Below are positions 45,799-53,953 of a stretch of DNA of 64,000 nucleotides, one piece after another. The position numbers were made by a program, and so were the translations under genes. Where the stretch lies: the NCBI RefSeq assembly GCF_009846525.1, contig NZ_CP024621.1, positions 248,001 through 312,000 of the forward strand, given 5' to 3'. Each line of letters begins with the position of its first letter. Position 1 is the stretch's first letter. Below the pieces are notes generated by a model. The model worked only from the letters and a program-made list of their open reading frames with translations, did no database searches and had not been told where the DNA came from. Origin of the DNA: Halomonas meridiana (GTDB lineage: Bacteria > Pseudomonadota > Gammaproteobacteria > Pseudomonadales > Halomonadaceae).

Positions 45799-46962
45799 CT
45801 ACGTCGCGTTATGTTTAACCGAAAATTTATCGTTAGCCAGCATCCCCGCCTGGCTATTCGTCGTCGGTATCCAACCTGCGTATATCCGCGCCGTGGTCAC
45901 CACGCTGGTATGCCCCATCTGTTTTGATACCCACGCGAGTGGCTCGCCAGCGCTGACCATCATGGATGCGTAGGTGTGGCGGGTTTGGTACGGGCGGCGG
46001 TACCGGACTCCGGCGCGCTTCAGTGCGTGGGCCCATAATGTTTTGCGTATAGCCTGATCGCCGGACCATGGTTCGCCTGTGCGGGGGTTGAGGAACACGC
46101 GGCCGCTGGGGTGTAGGTAGCTGAGTGTCTTCTGCGCTTTTAGTGCTTCCAGTGCACGGGGCAGGAGGTCAATGGTACGTGTGCCTGCTGTAGTCTTAGT
46201 GGTTTCCGCTTCACCTTTGGCTGCTTGGGTGATTGCACGTGTGATCCGGCAGCGCTTTTGCCGCCAGTCGATATCTCCCCACTCAAGCGCGACAAGCTCC
46301 GATGTGCGTAGCCCGCTCCACAGTGCAAACTGAATCAACGGTAAGCCGTCGCTGGGGAGAGCGGCTAGGATCGCGGCTTGCTCTTCGGCTGTGAACGGGT
46401 CGATATCATCCACCTCTTTGGGCGGTTCTATTTTCCGGTAGTGCCAGCCTGCTAGTGGATTGCCTGCAATCATCTCATCGTGCATGGCATCATCCAGCGC
46501 TGCTCGCAGTGGACTAATGAGGTTCGATATTCGTTTGTTGCTGCAGGTCAGGCGTGATGCCCAATCACGTACGTGGCCACGCTTTAGCTCTGCCAGTAGC
46601 AGGTGGCCGAACTCGGGGATCAGCTGACCCTCAATGGTGTTTTTATAATCTTTGTAGCTGCTGGCTTTCAGAGTGGGCTTTTTGGTGGCCAACCAGGTGC
46701 GCAAGTACGTATCGACCCGATCCTGACGCATGAACTTGCGAGCGTTCTTACTGCGGGGAAACGTCACTTGATAATCAAACGTGCCGGCATCGATCGATGA
46801 AATGACCGCGGCGCGATGGCGCGCCGCTTTCTTCAGGTTAGCGGGGGTGGGCTCGAGCTTGAGCCGTTCGCGGCAGCGGGTGCCCTGGTAGTAGAAGTCG
46901 ATTTCGATACTACTGGTCGAAGCTGCCCTGACCCCTTCGTAACTGCTCCCTTGGTTACCCAC
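45799..46962 (-). CDS. int: Tyrosine-type phage integrase
   Basis: A 387-residue site-specific recombinase. An Arm-type N-terminal DNA-binding domain (GVRAASTSSIEIDFYYQGTRCRERL) is followed by a SAM-like core domain and the catalytic domain: Arg in SGLRTSEL, TRHTYASM (Arg ~328), GHTS (His ~351) and nucleophile Tyr ~361 in ARIYAGW. The GTG start has GAGGGG about 9 bp upstream. Its first 130 bp overlap xis in another frame, as in lambda. It should recombine at the ssrA 3' end. Confidence 0.93.
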   Translation of the reverse strand: MGNQGSSYEGVRAASTSSIEIDFYYQGTRCRERLKLEPTPANLKKAARHRAAVISSIDAGTFDYQVTFPRSKNARKFMRQDRVDTYLRTWLATKKPTLKASSYKDYKNTIEGQLIPEFGHLLLAELKRGHVRDWASRLTCSNKRISNLISPLRAALDDAMHDEMIAGNPLAGWHYRKIEPPKEVDDIDPFTAEEQAAILAALPSDGLPLIQFALWSGLRTSELVALEWGDIDWRQKRCRITRAITQAAKGEAETTKTTAGTRTIDLLPRALEALKAQKTLSYLHPSGRVFLNPRTGEPWSGDQAIRKTLWAHALKRAGVRYRRPYQTRHTYASMMVSAGEPLAWVSKQMGHTSVVTTARIYAGWIPTTNSQAGMLANDKFSVKHNAT

Positions 46963-47126
46963 CGTGCATACCCCTCAAGTGACATTAGTATTCGCCCGTC
47001 CGGCGCTTTGAAAAACTGCTCGCCTTGCCGCCAATCCCCGCGCTTGATCTTTGAGCGAATGGCAAACTCGCTGTAGCCGGTCAGCTCGCTAAACCTTTCA
47101 ATGGTGACGTGATCAATCGGCAGCAT
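46833..47126 (-). CDS. xis: Excisionase-like protein
   Basis: A 97-residue protein beginning MLPIDHVTIERFSELTGYS. It has a MerR/Xis-type winged-helix core (IRSKIKRGDWRQGEQFFKAPDGRILMS then a short basic tail). The ATG at 47126 is fixed by a perfect AGGAGG 5 bp upstream. It overlaps int by 130 bp in a different frame and the preceding ASCH gene by 14 bp. It would direct excision by bending att DNA (family role). Confidence 0.8.
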   Translation of the reverse strand: MLPIDHVTIERFSELTGYSEFAIRSKIKRGDWRQGEQFFKAPDGRILMSLEGYARWVTKGAVTKGSGQLRPVVSKSTSTTRAPAAANGSSSSPPPLT

Positions 47127-47916
47127 GTGAGCCTCCTGATAGTGTGCAGGTGGCGGGTGCGCTTTGGCTTGGCATCGTTTCAGGCTTAATGCCAACGGGC
47201 TGCAGGTCGTAGATCCATACCGGTGGGTTTGCCTTCCATGAATCGGAGCCGTTGATGGATTCCCATAGCTCCTGGAAGGCGTGACGCGAATCTGAATAAC
47301 GGTAGCGAGCACCTTTAACAGACCGATAAGCAACGTGAGGAAGGTAGAATTCGCTTTCTCGCCAGTCATGCTTTTCTTTGAAAACTCCCTCCTTGCGCGC
47401 ATCCTGCTCACTAATATCCTGCAGTCGCTCAAGGCGTACATTCACCACATCAAACACTAGGCGGGCTGCCCAGCGTGGCATGAATATTGATGGCCTCCAC
47501 GGGAAGCTACGCGCCCGATCGAAGTTCTCGCGGTAAACGCAGGCTTCGTAGTCATCATCTGGATTGATCGTTTGGATGATGCCCGTGCTGCGGCGGTACG
47601 CTGGCTCTGGGACAAATGCGTGTGCTTCCTTAACGTATATCCGATCACCTGGCTGCACCCGCGAGTAAATCCGGTGGGTGGTGCCTTCCGCGCACGTGGC
47701 TTTGAGGTACGGGCCTGGGTTGCCTGCGGGCGATGGGCCGTTGTCGATCGTCGCATTGGCGAGGTCAAACGCTGCAGCTTCCCAGCGCTTTTTGCTGATA
47801 CCGTTGCCATCGACCAGGGAGTTCTGAGCATCGACCACGCGGCGGGTTTGGTTTTTGCGGCCTTCGAGGAAGGCCTGAACCATGGCGGTGTTGAATAGTT
47901 TGCCGTGTTCTTTCAT
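47113..47916 (-). CDS. Phage ASCH-domain-like protein
   Basis: A 267-residue protein of a family common in prophage early operons. The N-terminus LFNTAMVQAFLEGRKNQTRRVV, then VQPGDRIYVKEAHAF and FMPRWAARLVFDVVNVRLERLQDIS, follow the ASCH/PUA-like layout (RNA- or modified-base-binding fold). Its role is unknown. It overlaps genes on both sides by 4-14 bp, so it is part of the leftward early operon. Confidence 0.72.
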   Translation of the reverse strand: MKEHGKLFNTAMVQAFLEGRKNQTRRVVDAQNSLVDGNGISKKRWEAAAFDLANATIDNGPSPAGNPGPYLKATCAEGTTHRIYSRVQPGDRIYVKEAHAFVPEPAYRRSTGIIQTINPDDDYEACVYRENFDRARSFPWRPSIFMPRWAARLVFDVVNVRLERLQDISEQDARKEGVFKEKHDWRESEFYLPHVAYRSVKGARYRYSDSRHAFQELWESINGSDSWKANPPVWIYDLQPVGIKPETMPSQSAPATCTLSGGSHAAD

Positions 47917-48575
47917 TGGCTACCTCCCGCTTCTTTTCTGATCTGGTTACCCACCAGGATGGCAACGTTCGCAGCTTGCTCTCTTGGTGTGTCGCCAAAT
48001 TTATTCCAGTCGATGGGGCCGTTCCGCAATTCTTCAGCAGCGCGTAAGCAGCCTTGCTGCTGCTGGTTAACGCACAATACTTTTAGGCTTTCTTTAGGTG
48101 CGCGTTTCAGCACAGTTTTAGCGTCATCGGCGTAAGCCGGGGTTACTTCCCCGTCATGTGCTAAAGAGTGAAGCACTGCTTGGCAAGCGGTGAGCTTGCT
48201 GATCAGATCAGCTTGGAAGGCAGCTAGGGTATCGCGCTCTTCCTCAGCGGCAGCGGCTTTCCTGCCCAGCTCTCTGTAGCCTTCAAGATGGTTGCTGGCA
48301 GCCTTGGCGACCATTTCCCGGTTAAATTGCTCAGCCTTCAGCGCCCGTGCTTTCCATTTCTCACGGCGAGCTTTCAGCTTCTCAATCACCTCTAGCACTT
48401 GGGCGGTGCCGCCCATCAGTTGATCTTCTTTGCGAAGGCCTGCAGCCTCGGATATCTCGAAGATGCTGCTGATTGCCATGGCGAACAGCCGTTCGTACCG
48501 CTGCGCTTCTTGAAAGGCCGCTTTCGCGGCCTGCTCGCTGTCTTGAAATGAAATACGCCATGCTTCGTAGCTCAT
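47913..48575 (-). CDS. Phage early protein with coiled coil (Ead/Ea22-like)
   Basis: A 220-residue protein, mostly alpha-helical. The first ~130 residues are predicted coiled coil (VLEVIEKLKARREKWKARALKAEQFN, AAAEEERDTLAAFQADLI). The C-terminal part has CVNQQQQGCLRAAEELRNGP and a short helical end. It resembles Ead/Ea22-type early proteins in size and place; no catalytic motif is seen. It overlaps its neighbours by 4 bp on each side. Confidence 0.6.
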   Translation of the reverse strand: MSYEAWRISFQDSEQAAKAAFQEAQRYERLFAMAISSIFEISEAAGLRKEDQLMGGTAQVLEVIEKLKARREKWKARALKAEQFNREMVAKAASNHLEGYRELGRKAAAAEEERDTLAAFQADLISKLTACQAVLHSLAHDGEVTPAYADDAKTVLKRAPKESLKVLCVNQQQQGCLRAAEELRNGPIDWNKFGDTPREQAANVAILVGNQIRKEAGGSQ

Positions 48576-48793
48576 AGCAGACGCTCCTTAGGTGGGTTCG
48601 CGCCAAGCGCTTCTAGCCGGTCCACGGTGGCGTTGAACGCTTTGGCGAGTCGTTTGCGGCGACCGCCGGTGAGGTGGTCCGCCAAATGGTTGCCGCAGCC
48701 GAGGTGGTCGTGGGCTTCCACATAGGCGATGTACAGGCGACGAGCACGTTTCTTGAGCTGCTGAATACGGGCGGCCTTGATGAGCGCTTTCAT
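48572..48793 (-). CDS. Small basic phage protein, 73 aa
   Basis: Not recognised. From the ATG at 48793 (ATGA overlap with the upstream stop) it starts MKALIKAARIQQLKKRARRLY and has a basic helix followed by CGNHLADHLTGGRRKRLAKAFNATVDRLEAL. The high Arg/Lys content suggests nucleic-acid binding, but this is only suggestive. An upstream extension to 48853 is possible but lies in the preceding gene. Confidence 0.6.
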   Translation of the reverse strand: MKALIKAARIQQLKKRARRLYIAYVEAHDHLGCGNHLADHLTGGRRKRLAKAFNATVDRLEALGANPPKERLL

Positions 48794-49035
48794 CCCCGGC
48801 CCCCTTGCCCATAGGCCTTGAGCGCTTCGGTCAATGCTTCGTGTGGGCCCCACTGGCGAATGTTGTTCTGCAGGTCGCCGGCGCTCATCCAGATGCAGTC
48901 TTCATCGCCTTCTGCATAGATGATCTCGATACGGGCGCATTCAGCACCGCGCATCTGGCGACGCTTATTGAACTCGATGAAACGGAACTGGGGGTATTGC
49001 GGGCTGGCTTCGGGGTGCTGTGGTTGGGTGCTCAT
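48790..49035 (-). CDS. Hypothetical phage protein, 81 aa
   Basis: Not recognised. It is an acidic small protein (QMRGAECARIEIIYAEGDEDCIWMSAGDLQNNI) in the leftward early operon. It overlaps the following gene by 4 bp and the preceding one by 4 bp, which supports it as a real gene. Confidence 0.6.
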   Translation of the reverse strand: MSTQPQHPEASPQYPQFRFIEFNKRRQMRGAECARIEIIYAEGDEDCIWMSAGDLQNNIRQWGPHEALTEALKAYGQGGRG

Positions 49036-49685
49036 GCGTCACCTCCTGCAGCTGCAGCTTTTGCGGCGGCGCGGTCTAGGCGATCGATTTCGGCTAGGAT
49101 TAGAGCGCCTGATTTAATTAGATTACGGCGCGGATCAGGGCTTGGTTTCCACCACGTTTGATCAAAAGGCCACACCGCCGCCGCGGCGTCCTTACCGCTT
49201 TCTGGTGATTCAACTTGTAGAGCATCTGCTGCGTTAATGGCATAAGAAGCACCAGCAACCGCTAAGCTGCCGGGTTTATGCTGGTCGTCATTCTCACGGC
49301 TAAACCCTTCGCTGAAGATTTGTCGCATGCGTTCGTTGTAAACCGCGAGGTAGGACGCGTTGACGGTGTCTTCAGGGCCTGAGTAGCGGATGTCTGTGAA
49401 TAGCAATAGCTGGGCAAATACCGTTTTTGCGCGAACGGATACGATTAAAATGCCATCTTCGTTCTCGGCACGGTAAATTTCGGTGTATCCCGCAGGTGCG
49501 GTGTTATCCAACTGGTCGATATAAGTGTCTGGTTCAGCTTCATAGCGGGCGTAGTCGTCGCCACCATCTAGGTCGCTGGGTAGCTCATGGGTAACGGTAT
49601 GCACCGCAAAGCCAAACGGTTCCAGAATGTCTTTGACGGGGCGCTCTTCAAAATATGGGTGCTCAAAAATTTGATGGATGTGCAT
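49032..49685 (-). CDS. Phage protein with C-terminal WWKP segment
   Basis: A 217-residue protein. The C-terminal ~60 residues (WPFDQTWWKPSPDPRRNLIKSGALILAEIDRLDRA) match a segment common in proteins of prophage early operons; the N-terminal part is acidic and not recognised. No catalytic residues are evident. It is coupled to the next gene by a 4-bp overlap. Confidence 0.65.
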   Translation of the reverse strand: MHIHQIFEHPYFEERPVKDILEPFGFAVHTVTHELPSDLDGGDDYARYEAEPDTYIDQLDNTAPAGYTEIYRAENEDGILIVSVRAKTVFAQLLLFTDIRYSGPEDTVNASYLAVYNERMRQIFSEGFSRENDDQHKPGSLAVAGASYAINAADALQVESPESGKDAAAAVWPFDQTWWKPSPDPRRNLIKSGALILAEIDRLDRAAAKAAAAGGDA

Positions 49686-49757
49686 CGGTTTGCTCCGTGG
49701 TGGTAGAGCCCCGCCGCTGGTGGTGGGCAGCGGCGGGGTGGTGTTGCGGGGGTGGGC

Positions 49758-50567
49758 TTACGACTTCTTGAAAGCACCGAGTAGCAGGGTGCTGTGTTCG
49801 TCTAGCTCCTTGGCCAGCACGTCCTTGAACTCTTTCGCCATCTCTTCCTTGACGGCTTCCAGGCCGATAATGCGCAGCTTCAGGCGCGGCTTGCTGTCGT
49901 CAGCGAGGATCGATACGCGAATATCAAAGGTGCGGAACGACAGCCCCTCATACGGTAGGCAGTGGAAACGGATAATGTCGGGTGTGCTATCACCGGCGCT
50001 GGCATCTAGCGCGTCCATGCCTGACCGGCTGCTGCCCCAGTCGCGATCTTCTGACACGCGCTCAGAAGTGGCCTTGATCTCAATGCGGCGTACGGCGGCG
50101 GCGAGTTTCTGAGCAGTCATCTCGACGCCGTTGCTGTCGATCCCGGTGATGCAGTGGTGCCAGTCCTCAATCCAGTGGGCCAGTTCCTTTTGCCCAAACG
50201 CGCTTTCGTGAGCATTTAGGCACGCCACAAAGGCGCTGGTTTTTTCCAGGGTAAGGGTGGCGGTGTGGTCGCCGTGGCCTGGTTCAGCGGCGTTGCCCAG
50301 GTCAAAAAACGCCTTGGCCGACATGGCGTCCACGTTGACGAAGACGCGTGATTCATCTTCTTCGTTGACGTAGGCGGCGTAGTCTTCGATCGAGCTGGTG
50401 GTAAAGCTGCCACGGAAGCGAGCGGGCGATTGCTGAAAGTTTTCCAGCGACTGCAGCTCGTAGCCCTTCGGTACCAGCATCGTGGGGGTGTCGGTGCCGG
50501 GGTTGCCGATCTGCGCGGCGTGAACGAGGGCTTCAATCTTTTCGATGGCTTGGTGGTCCATGGTCAT
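49758..50567 (-). CDS. DUF2303 family phage protein (YfdQ-like)
   Basis: A 269-residue DUF2303 protein. Typical segments are PKGYELQSLENFQQSPARFRG, YAAYVNEEDESRVFVN and ELAHWIEDWHHCI. The family includes YfdQ of an Escherichia coli prophage. The function is unknown; family members occur in early operons, often beside the type of protein encoded next upstream here. Confidence 0.87.
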   Translation of the reverse strand: MTMDHQAIEKIEALVHAAQIGNPGTDTPTMLVPKGYELQSLENFQQSPARFRGSFTTSSIEDYAAYVNEEDESRVFVNVDAMSAKAFFDLGNAAEPGHGDHTATLTLEKTSAFVACLNAHESAFGQKELAHWIEDWHHCITGIDSNGVEMTAQKLAAAVRRIEIKATSERVSEDRDWGSSRSGMDALDASAGDSTPDIIRFHCLPYEGLSFRTFDIRVSILADDSKPRLKLRIIGLEAVKEEMAKEFKDVLAKELDEHSTLLLGAFKKS

Positions 50568-50618
50568 TCCTTTTGCATTGGTTTGCGTTGGTGGGTGGTG
50601 GGTGTATCCGTGCGCTGG

Positions 50619-50978
50619 TTAGGCGCGCTGGGTGCTGCTTTGGCCTTCCTGCTGGAAGTCGAACTTGCCCTGGTTCTCGGGGAACAGCGTGAGCTTGCCG
50701 CCTTTGCCGACGTATAGCGGCGTTTTGGTGGTGTTTTCCTCGCTGCGCTTGCCCTTTGCCGTGGGTACCACATAGCTGAGCTTGTGGGCACAATCGACCT
50801 GCGAGCTGTCCGCGATCTGTTTCAGGCTGAACTTGATGGTGACGTCGGCGGCTTTGCCGTGCTGCACGCAGCCAGCGGCTGCATCGCTGAGGGCGCGGGC
50901 TAGCTTTTCGCGGAAGATGCCAGCGTCCAGATCGTCCAGTAGGGCGTTGATATCGGTGGAAGTCGGTTCGTTTGCCAT
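50619..50978 (-). CDS. Phage protein of unknown function upstream of DUF2303
   Basis: A 119-residue protein from ATG 50978, which has AGAGGA upstream; a longer frame reaches 51044. The sequence DINALLDDLDAGIFREKLARALSDAAAGCV and VTIKFSLKQIADSSQVDCAHKLSYVVPTAKGKRSEE is a small alpha/beta domain with a Ser/Gln tail. It usually travels with DUF2303 proteins. No motif gives a function. Confidence 0.65.
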   Translation of the reverse strand: MANEPTSTDINALLDDLDAGIFREKLARALSDAAAGCVQHGKAADVTIKFSLKQIADSSQVDCAHKLSYVVPTAKGKRSEENTTKTPLYVGKGGKLTLFPENQGKFDFQQEGQSSTQRA

Positions 50979-51064
50979 GGTTGGTTTCCTCTTGCGTGGT
51001 GGTAGTGGCCGTTTGGCCGGGGTTTTTCGGCGTTGCCTGGGCAACGTCGCGAAATGGTAATGGC

Positions 51065-51385
51065 TTAGCCGTCGTTGGCGGCTTCGCGCTGGATGCGGAT
51101 GTTCAAGCGGTTGGCGATGTAGAGCAGGCCGCGCTCTGTCACCAGCGTTTTGCCGTAGGGGCGTTCGGCACCTAGCCCTGGGTTTTCATACGCTTTTAGC
51201 TCGACGACCAAGCGACCCGTGCTGGTGTGTGGGCGGGTGGCCACGTTGCTGGCGTCTAGCATGCCGAGCTCGCGTAAGCGCTTGCATAGCGTGTTTCGGC
51301 CAGTGCCGAGCAGCGCGGCGGCTTCTTGAAGCGTGTAGCGCTGGCCGAGTACGCGGGGTGGTTGTGGGCGTTGGGGGGCGTTCAT
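51065..51385 (-). CDS. KilAC-domain phage antirepressor-like protein
   Basis: A 106-residue protein matching the C-terminal KilAC domain of phage antirepressors: GQRYTLQEAAALLGTGRNTLCKRLRELGML, then NPGLGAERPYGKTLVTERGLLYIANRL. It is a winged-helix-like DNA-binding domain. No N-terminal Bro/RHA part is present. It probably modulates lysogeny control; inferred from the family. Its start overlaps the upstream stop (ATGA). Confidence 0.78.
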   Translation of the reverse strand: MNAPQRPQPPRVLGQRYTLQEAAALLGTGRNTLCKRLRELGMLDASNVATRPHTSTGRLVVELKAYENPGLGAERPYGKTLVTERGLLYIANRLNIRIQREAANDG

Positions 51386-51708
51386 GCGGCGTCTCCCGTA
51401 GGTGGGGTTAAGAGGGCTTCTAGTTCGCGGGCGATGCCTTGAAGTTCAGGTAGTGCCTGCTCGCCCATATAAGGGGCGTCACCCGGTAAACTTACATACA
51501 TCACCTTGCGGGCGGTGTAGTTGCCCAATGCCGTATCACTGAACAACATCACGTCGACATTGAAGGTGTGGACGTGGCCTGAGTACTCCGCCGAAACGGC
51601 ATAGGTGCCTTGCATGGTGATCGTGATGGCCAAGTCTTGGATGTAGGCCATGGCGTCGCGGTGTGCTTGCGTTAGCACCGGGGCGGGAAGTTGGGCAACG
51701 GTGGTCAT
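51382..51708 (-). CDS. Hypothetical phage protein, 108 aa
   Basis: Not recognised. AITITMQGTYAVSAEYSGHVHTFNVDVML suggests a beta-sheet core, with a helical C-terminus (ELQGIARELEALL). It is coupled by 4-bp overlaps to the genes before and after it, and is the second gene of the leftward early operon. Confidence 0.6.
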   Translation of the reverse strand: MTTVAQLPAPVLTQAHRDAMAYIQDLAITITMQGTYAVSAEYSGHVHTFNVDVMLFSDTALGNYTARKVMYVSLPGDAPYMGEQALPELQGIARELEALLTPPTGDAA

Positions 51709-51896
51709 GCCGCACCGCCTTGGCAGCGATAGTGGGCCGCTTCTTCAGGCGTGAGCAGGTGGATAGTGCGAGAGGGGGAACCAGCGCGGCGGGCGGCGAT
51801 GCGGCCTGTGGTGGCTTGCATGGCCGCGATAGCGATGTGGCTGTTACCTGCGGCCGGGTGCATGTACACCCGGCATGGTTGGGCATTGGTTTGCAT
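51705..51896 (-). CDS. Small hypothetical protein, first gene of the leftward operon
   Basis: A 63-residue protein starting MQTNAQPCRVYMHPAAG; not recognised. It lies 57 bp after the left operator palindrome and is translationally coupled to the next gene. Lambda carries N at this position; no N-like Arg-rich motif is visible. Confidence 0.55.
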   Translation of the reverse strand: MQTNAQPCRVYMHPAAGNSHIAIAAMQATTGRIAARRAGSPSRTIHLLTPEEAAHYRCQGGAA

Positions 51897-51952
51897 GTGT
51901 TGACTCCAAGCTGTGGTGGTTACAGCTGACGTTTGCAGACGTCGTAGAATTG

Positions 51953-51981
51953 AAGGTAAATGTATTTACCTTTAGAGTCAA
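51953..51981 (-). promoter_or_regulatory. Left operator and early-left promoter (OL/PL-like)
   Basis: The perfect palindrome GGTAAATGTATTTACC at 51955-51970 extends by AA/TT to 51953-51972. On the minus strand TTGACT (51981-51976) lies 17 bp before TACCTT (51958-51953), so the palindrome overlaps the spacer and -10 box of the leftward promoter. The identical 16-mer occurs in the cI-cro region. A bound repressor would shut off the leftward early operon. Confidence 0.75.
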
Positions 51982-52009
51982 CGTGCGATGTTAATTTACC
52001 TATTGATGC

Positions 52010-52036
52010 AAGAAAAAGCCGGTGCAAGACCGGCTT
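52010..52036 (-). terminator. Terminator of the cI-nuclease transcript
   Basis: On the minus strand AAGCCGGT-CTTGC-ACCGGCTT (52036-52016) is followed by TTTC. It lies just after the stop of the HsdR_N-type gene and before the left operator, so the lysogenic transcript should end here. Confidence 0.75.
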
Positions 52037-52042
52037 AGGAGC

Positions 52043-53125
52043 TTACTCGTAGCTTTTTACGACTGAAATCAGAGCTTCTCTGTGGTTGAAAATGTCAGTC
52101 AAAGCACTTAGATCATGCTTAACTGATTCATTATCTTGACGAATTTCGATTCTCTTCAATGTCTTGGAATTGAAGTGAAGTCGACAAATAGGCTTACGAT
52201 TATTGTCATCGAGAAGCACGGCACAGTAAGACTTTGCATCTCGCATGAAAACCCTTTCAGGCGCTACTTCACTAGCGACGATGGCCCTAACCATGTTGTA
52301 ACCATCAATTTCTTCCTGAGTCGTGACAATCTCGTCATCTGAAGACTGTTCAGGTGTCTCCTCGTCCATCTGAATGGACTGGACGTTTACTGATCCTGAT
52401 TCATCTCCACTGGTCGTGGCTAGTGCCTGCTTCAAACGAAGAGACACCTGTTCTTTGATGTGCTGAGCCATAGCATCGCGGATGATAGGGGTAAATTCAT
52501 CCAGCACCTGCTGGGTCATGCGGCCATCGAAAAAATCTTGAGCGATGAATTTGATGAAGTCGCGCGGTGGCTCTTTGAGCATTTTGCTGAAAGATGCCAT
52601 CGCAAGATTGGTGTATTTTAAGCGGTTTGCCGTGCTGAGAATGGTGTCAACATTGAAAACGGGCTTGGCAAATTTCTTCAGCTCTTCAATGTCTCTTTCG
52701 TTATAGTCGGTAAGTCGGAAGGTGAAAAACGGCCTGTTATCCAGCTTGTTGGTGTCATCGAGATCTGAATAGAAGCGATACTCGATACCGTTGGTCAAGA
52801 TCGCGAATTTGGCTTCTGTGCAGTTGAAGTAGCGATAGAGCTGGCTAAATTGAGCATCAGCCAAATCAGTGGTGCGCGGCTTGCATTCAATTAGTATGGA
52901 GAGCACACCATCGTTTTTAATGGCATAGTCGACCTTTTCGCCTTTTTTCAAGCCGACGTCAGCTGTAAATTCAGGCAGTACTTCGGTGGGGTTGAAAACG
53001 TCATAACCTAAGCTTTGAATGAATGGCATGACCATAGCATTTTTCGTCGCTTCTTCATTGACAATGTGGTCAAGCTGCTCTCTGGCACGGCCCGCCAGTG
53101 TTGCGATTTTCTGTGCTATCTCCAT
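52043..53125 (-). CDS. HsdR N-terminal-type nuclease protein in the rex position
   Basis: A 360-residue protein. Residues ~1-170 match the type I restriction R-subunit N-terminal nuclease fold (HSDR_N/COG4748): Glu25 in NEEATKN, Asp66 in KVDYAIKND and ECK (Glu80, Lys82) form the PD-(D/E)XK site. The remaining ~190 residues hold a helical part (FIKFIAQDFFDGRMTQQVLDEF) and a C-terminal beta domain; no helicase or methylase is attached. It starts 24 bp after cI and has its own terminator before OL. Expression in the lysogen and a role in excluding other phages are inferred. Confidence 0.82.
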   Translation of the reverse strand: MEIAQKIATLAGRAREQLDHIVNEEATKNAMVMPFIQSLGYDVFNPTEVLPEFTADVGLKKGEKVDYAIKNDGVLSILIECKPRTTDLADAQFSQLYRYFNCTEAKFAILTNGIEYRFYSDLDDTNKLDNRPFFTFRLTDYNERDIEELKKFAKPVFNVDTILSTANRLKYTNLAMASFSKMLKEPPRDFIKFIAQDFFDGRMTQQVLDEFTPIIRDAMAQHIKEQVSLRLKQALATTSGDESGSVNVQSIQMDEETPEQSSDDEIVTTQEEIDGYNMVRAIVASEVAPERVFMRDAKSYCAVLLDDNNRKPICRLHFNSKTLKRIEIRQDNESVKHDLSALTDIFNHREALISVVKSYE

Positions 53126-53149
53126 GTTCCCTGCCTTTTGGTTGGTTTG

Positions 53150-53878
53150 CTACATCCTCCCAAATGCCCAGCGTCCCAAAAACCGAGCGCAAATTTGGAA
53201 GTTATCTGTTTCATCCATTTCGTAGCTGGGGTACAGCGTATTGTCAGATATAACTCTAATTCGGTTTCCAGGTAAATGCTGCAGACGTTTAACGTGTACT
53301 TGGCCGTCGAGTTGAAAAATATAAACGCCGTCGTCCTGCATTTCTCGGACAGAAACATCAATGATTGCAAAGTCACCATGGCCCAGCGTCCCCATCATAG
53401 AGTCGCCTCGGGTACTGATGATCCTCAAGTGAGGGGAGGGTTCGATTCCGATAGCCCGTAAGACCGCTCTGGGCACTTCCATGTAGGCAGTGGTTTCTTC
53501 CGATAGAACAACCGCACCATGACCTGCGCTCGCAGTTACGGCAAGAATTGGAATCCTGTAATCAGCACTGCTGGTACCTTTCTCAGCATGCTCGTTGAGT
53601 AGCGGCTCCATAAGAGTCGACTCCACATTTTTACTGTGCATGGGTACGACGTTGCTGCTAGTGGTCGCTTTCTCACGCTTGCCCGTCAAGATCCATGCGG
53701 CTGTTGTTTGAAGGACTTTTGCTAAGCGCTCAAGGTTATGAGAACCAAGCTGTTGGTTAGAGTTTTTTTCCCATTGGGAAATTGATTCACGCGTGACGCC
53801 TACGCGTGCAGCTACCTCACGCTGAGTAAGCCTGAGTTGGGTGCGCCTTGATTTGATTCTTTCTGCTTGATCGCTCAT
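53150..53878 (-). CDS. CI/LexA-like phage repressor
   Basis: A 242-residue lysogeny repressor. N-terminal XRE-type helix-turn-helix (LTQREVAARVGVTRESISQWEKNSNQ), then a linker and an S24 peptidase domain with self-cleavage site Ala118-Gly119 (TASAGHG), nucleophile Ser160 (RGDSMMG) and general base Lys197 (VHVKRL). It should therefore be inactivated by RecA during the SOS response. It is divergent from cro over an operator region and cotranscribed with the downstream nuclease gene. A chromosomal LexA role is excluded by the context. Confidence 0.92.
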   Translation of the reverse strand: MSDQAERIKSRRTQLRLTQREVAARVGVTRESISQWEKNSNQQLGSHNLERLAKVLQTTAAWILTGKREKATTSSNVVPMHSKNVESTLMEPLLNEHAEKGTSSADYRIPILAVTASAGHGAVVLSEETTAYMEVPRAVLRAIGIEPSPHLRIISTRGDSMMGTLGHGDFAIIDVSVREMQDDGVYIFQLDGQVHVKRLQHLPGNRIRVISDNTLYPSYEMDETDNFQICARFLGRWAFGRM

Positions 53879-53941
53879 GTAAATAATCTTACGCCTTGTA
53901 GCGGTAATATGTTTCCGCTACAGTGGGTAAATGTATTTACC
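53878..53941. promoter_or_regulatory. Right operator region between cI and cro
   Basis: Three dyads lie here. GGTAAATGTATTTACC at 53926-53941 is identical to the left operator. TGTAAATAATCTTACG at 53878-53893 is an imperfect copy overlapping the cI start. GTAGCGG-N10-CCGCTAC at 53898-53921 lies between. On the plus strand TTGTAG (53896-53901) and TACAGT (53919-53924), 17 bp apart, could be the cro promoter. The layout fits a three-operator switch. Confidence 0.75.
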
Positions 53942-53953
53942 TGGGTGAGCGAC

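Noticed and set aside
53150-53878. Chromosomal LexA
   Set aside because: It has an XRE-type helix-turn-helix, is divergent from a cro gene and sits in a prophage; the nearby palindrome GGTAAATGTATTTACC does not fit the usual CTGT-N8-ACAG SOS box.
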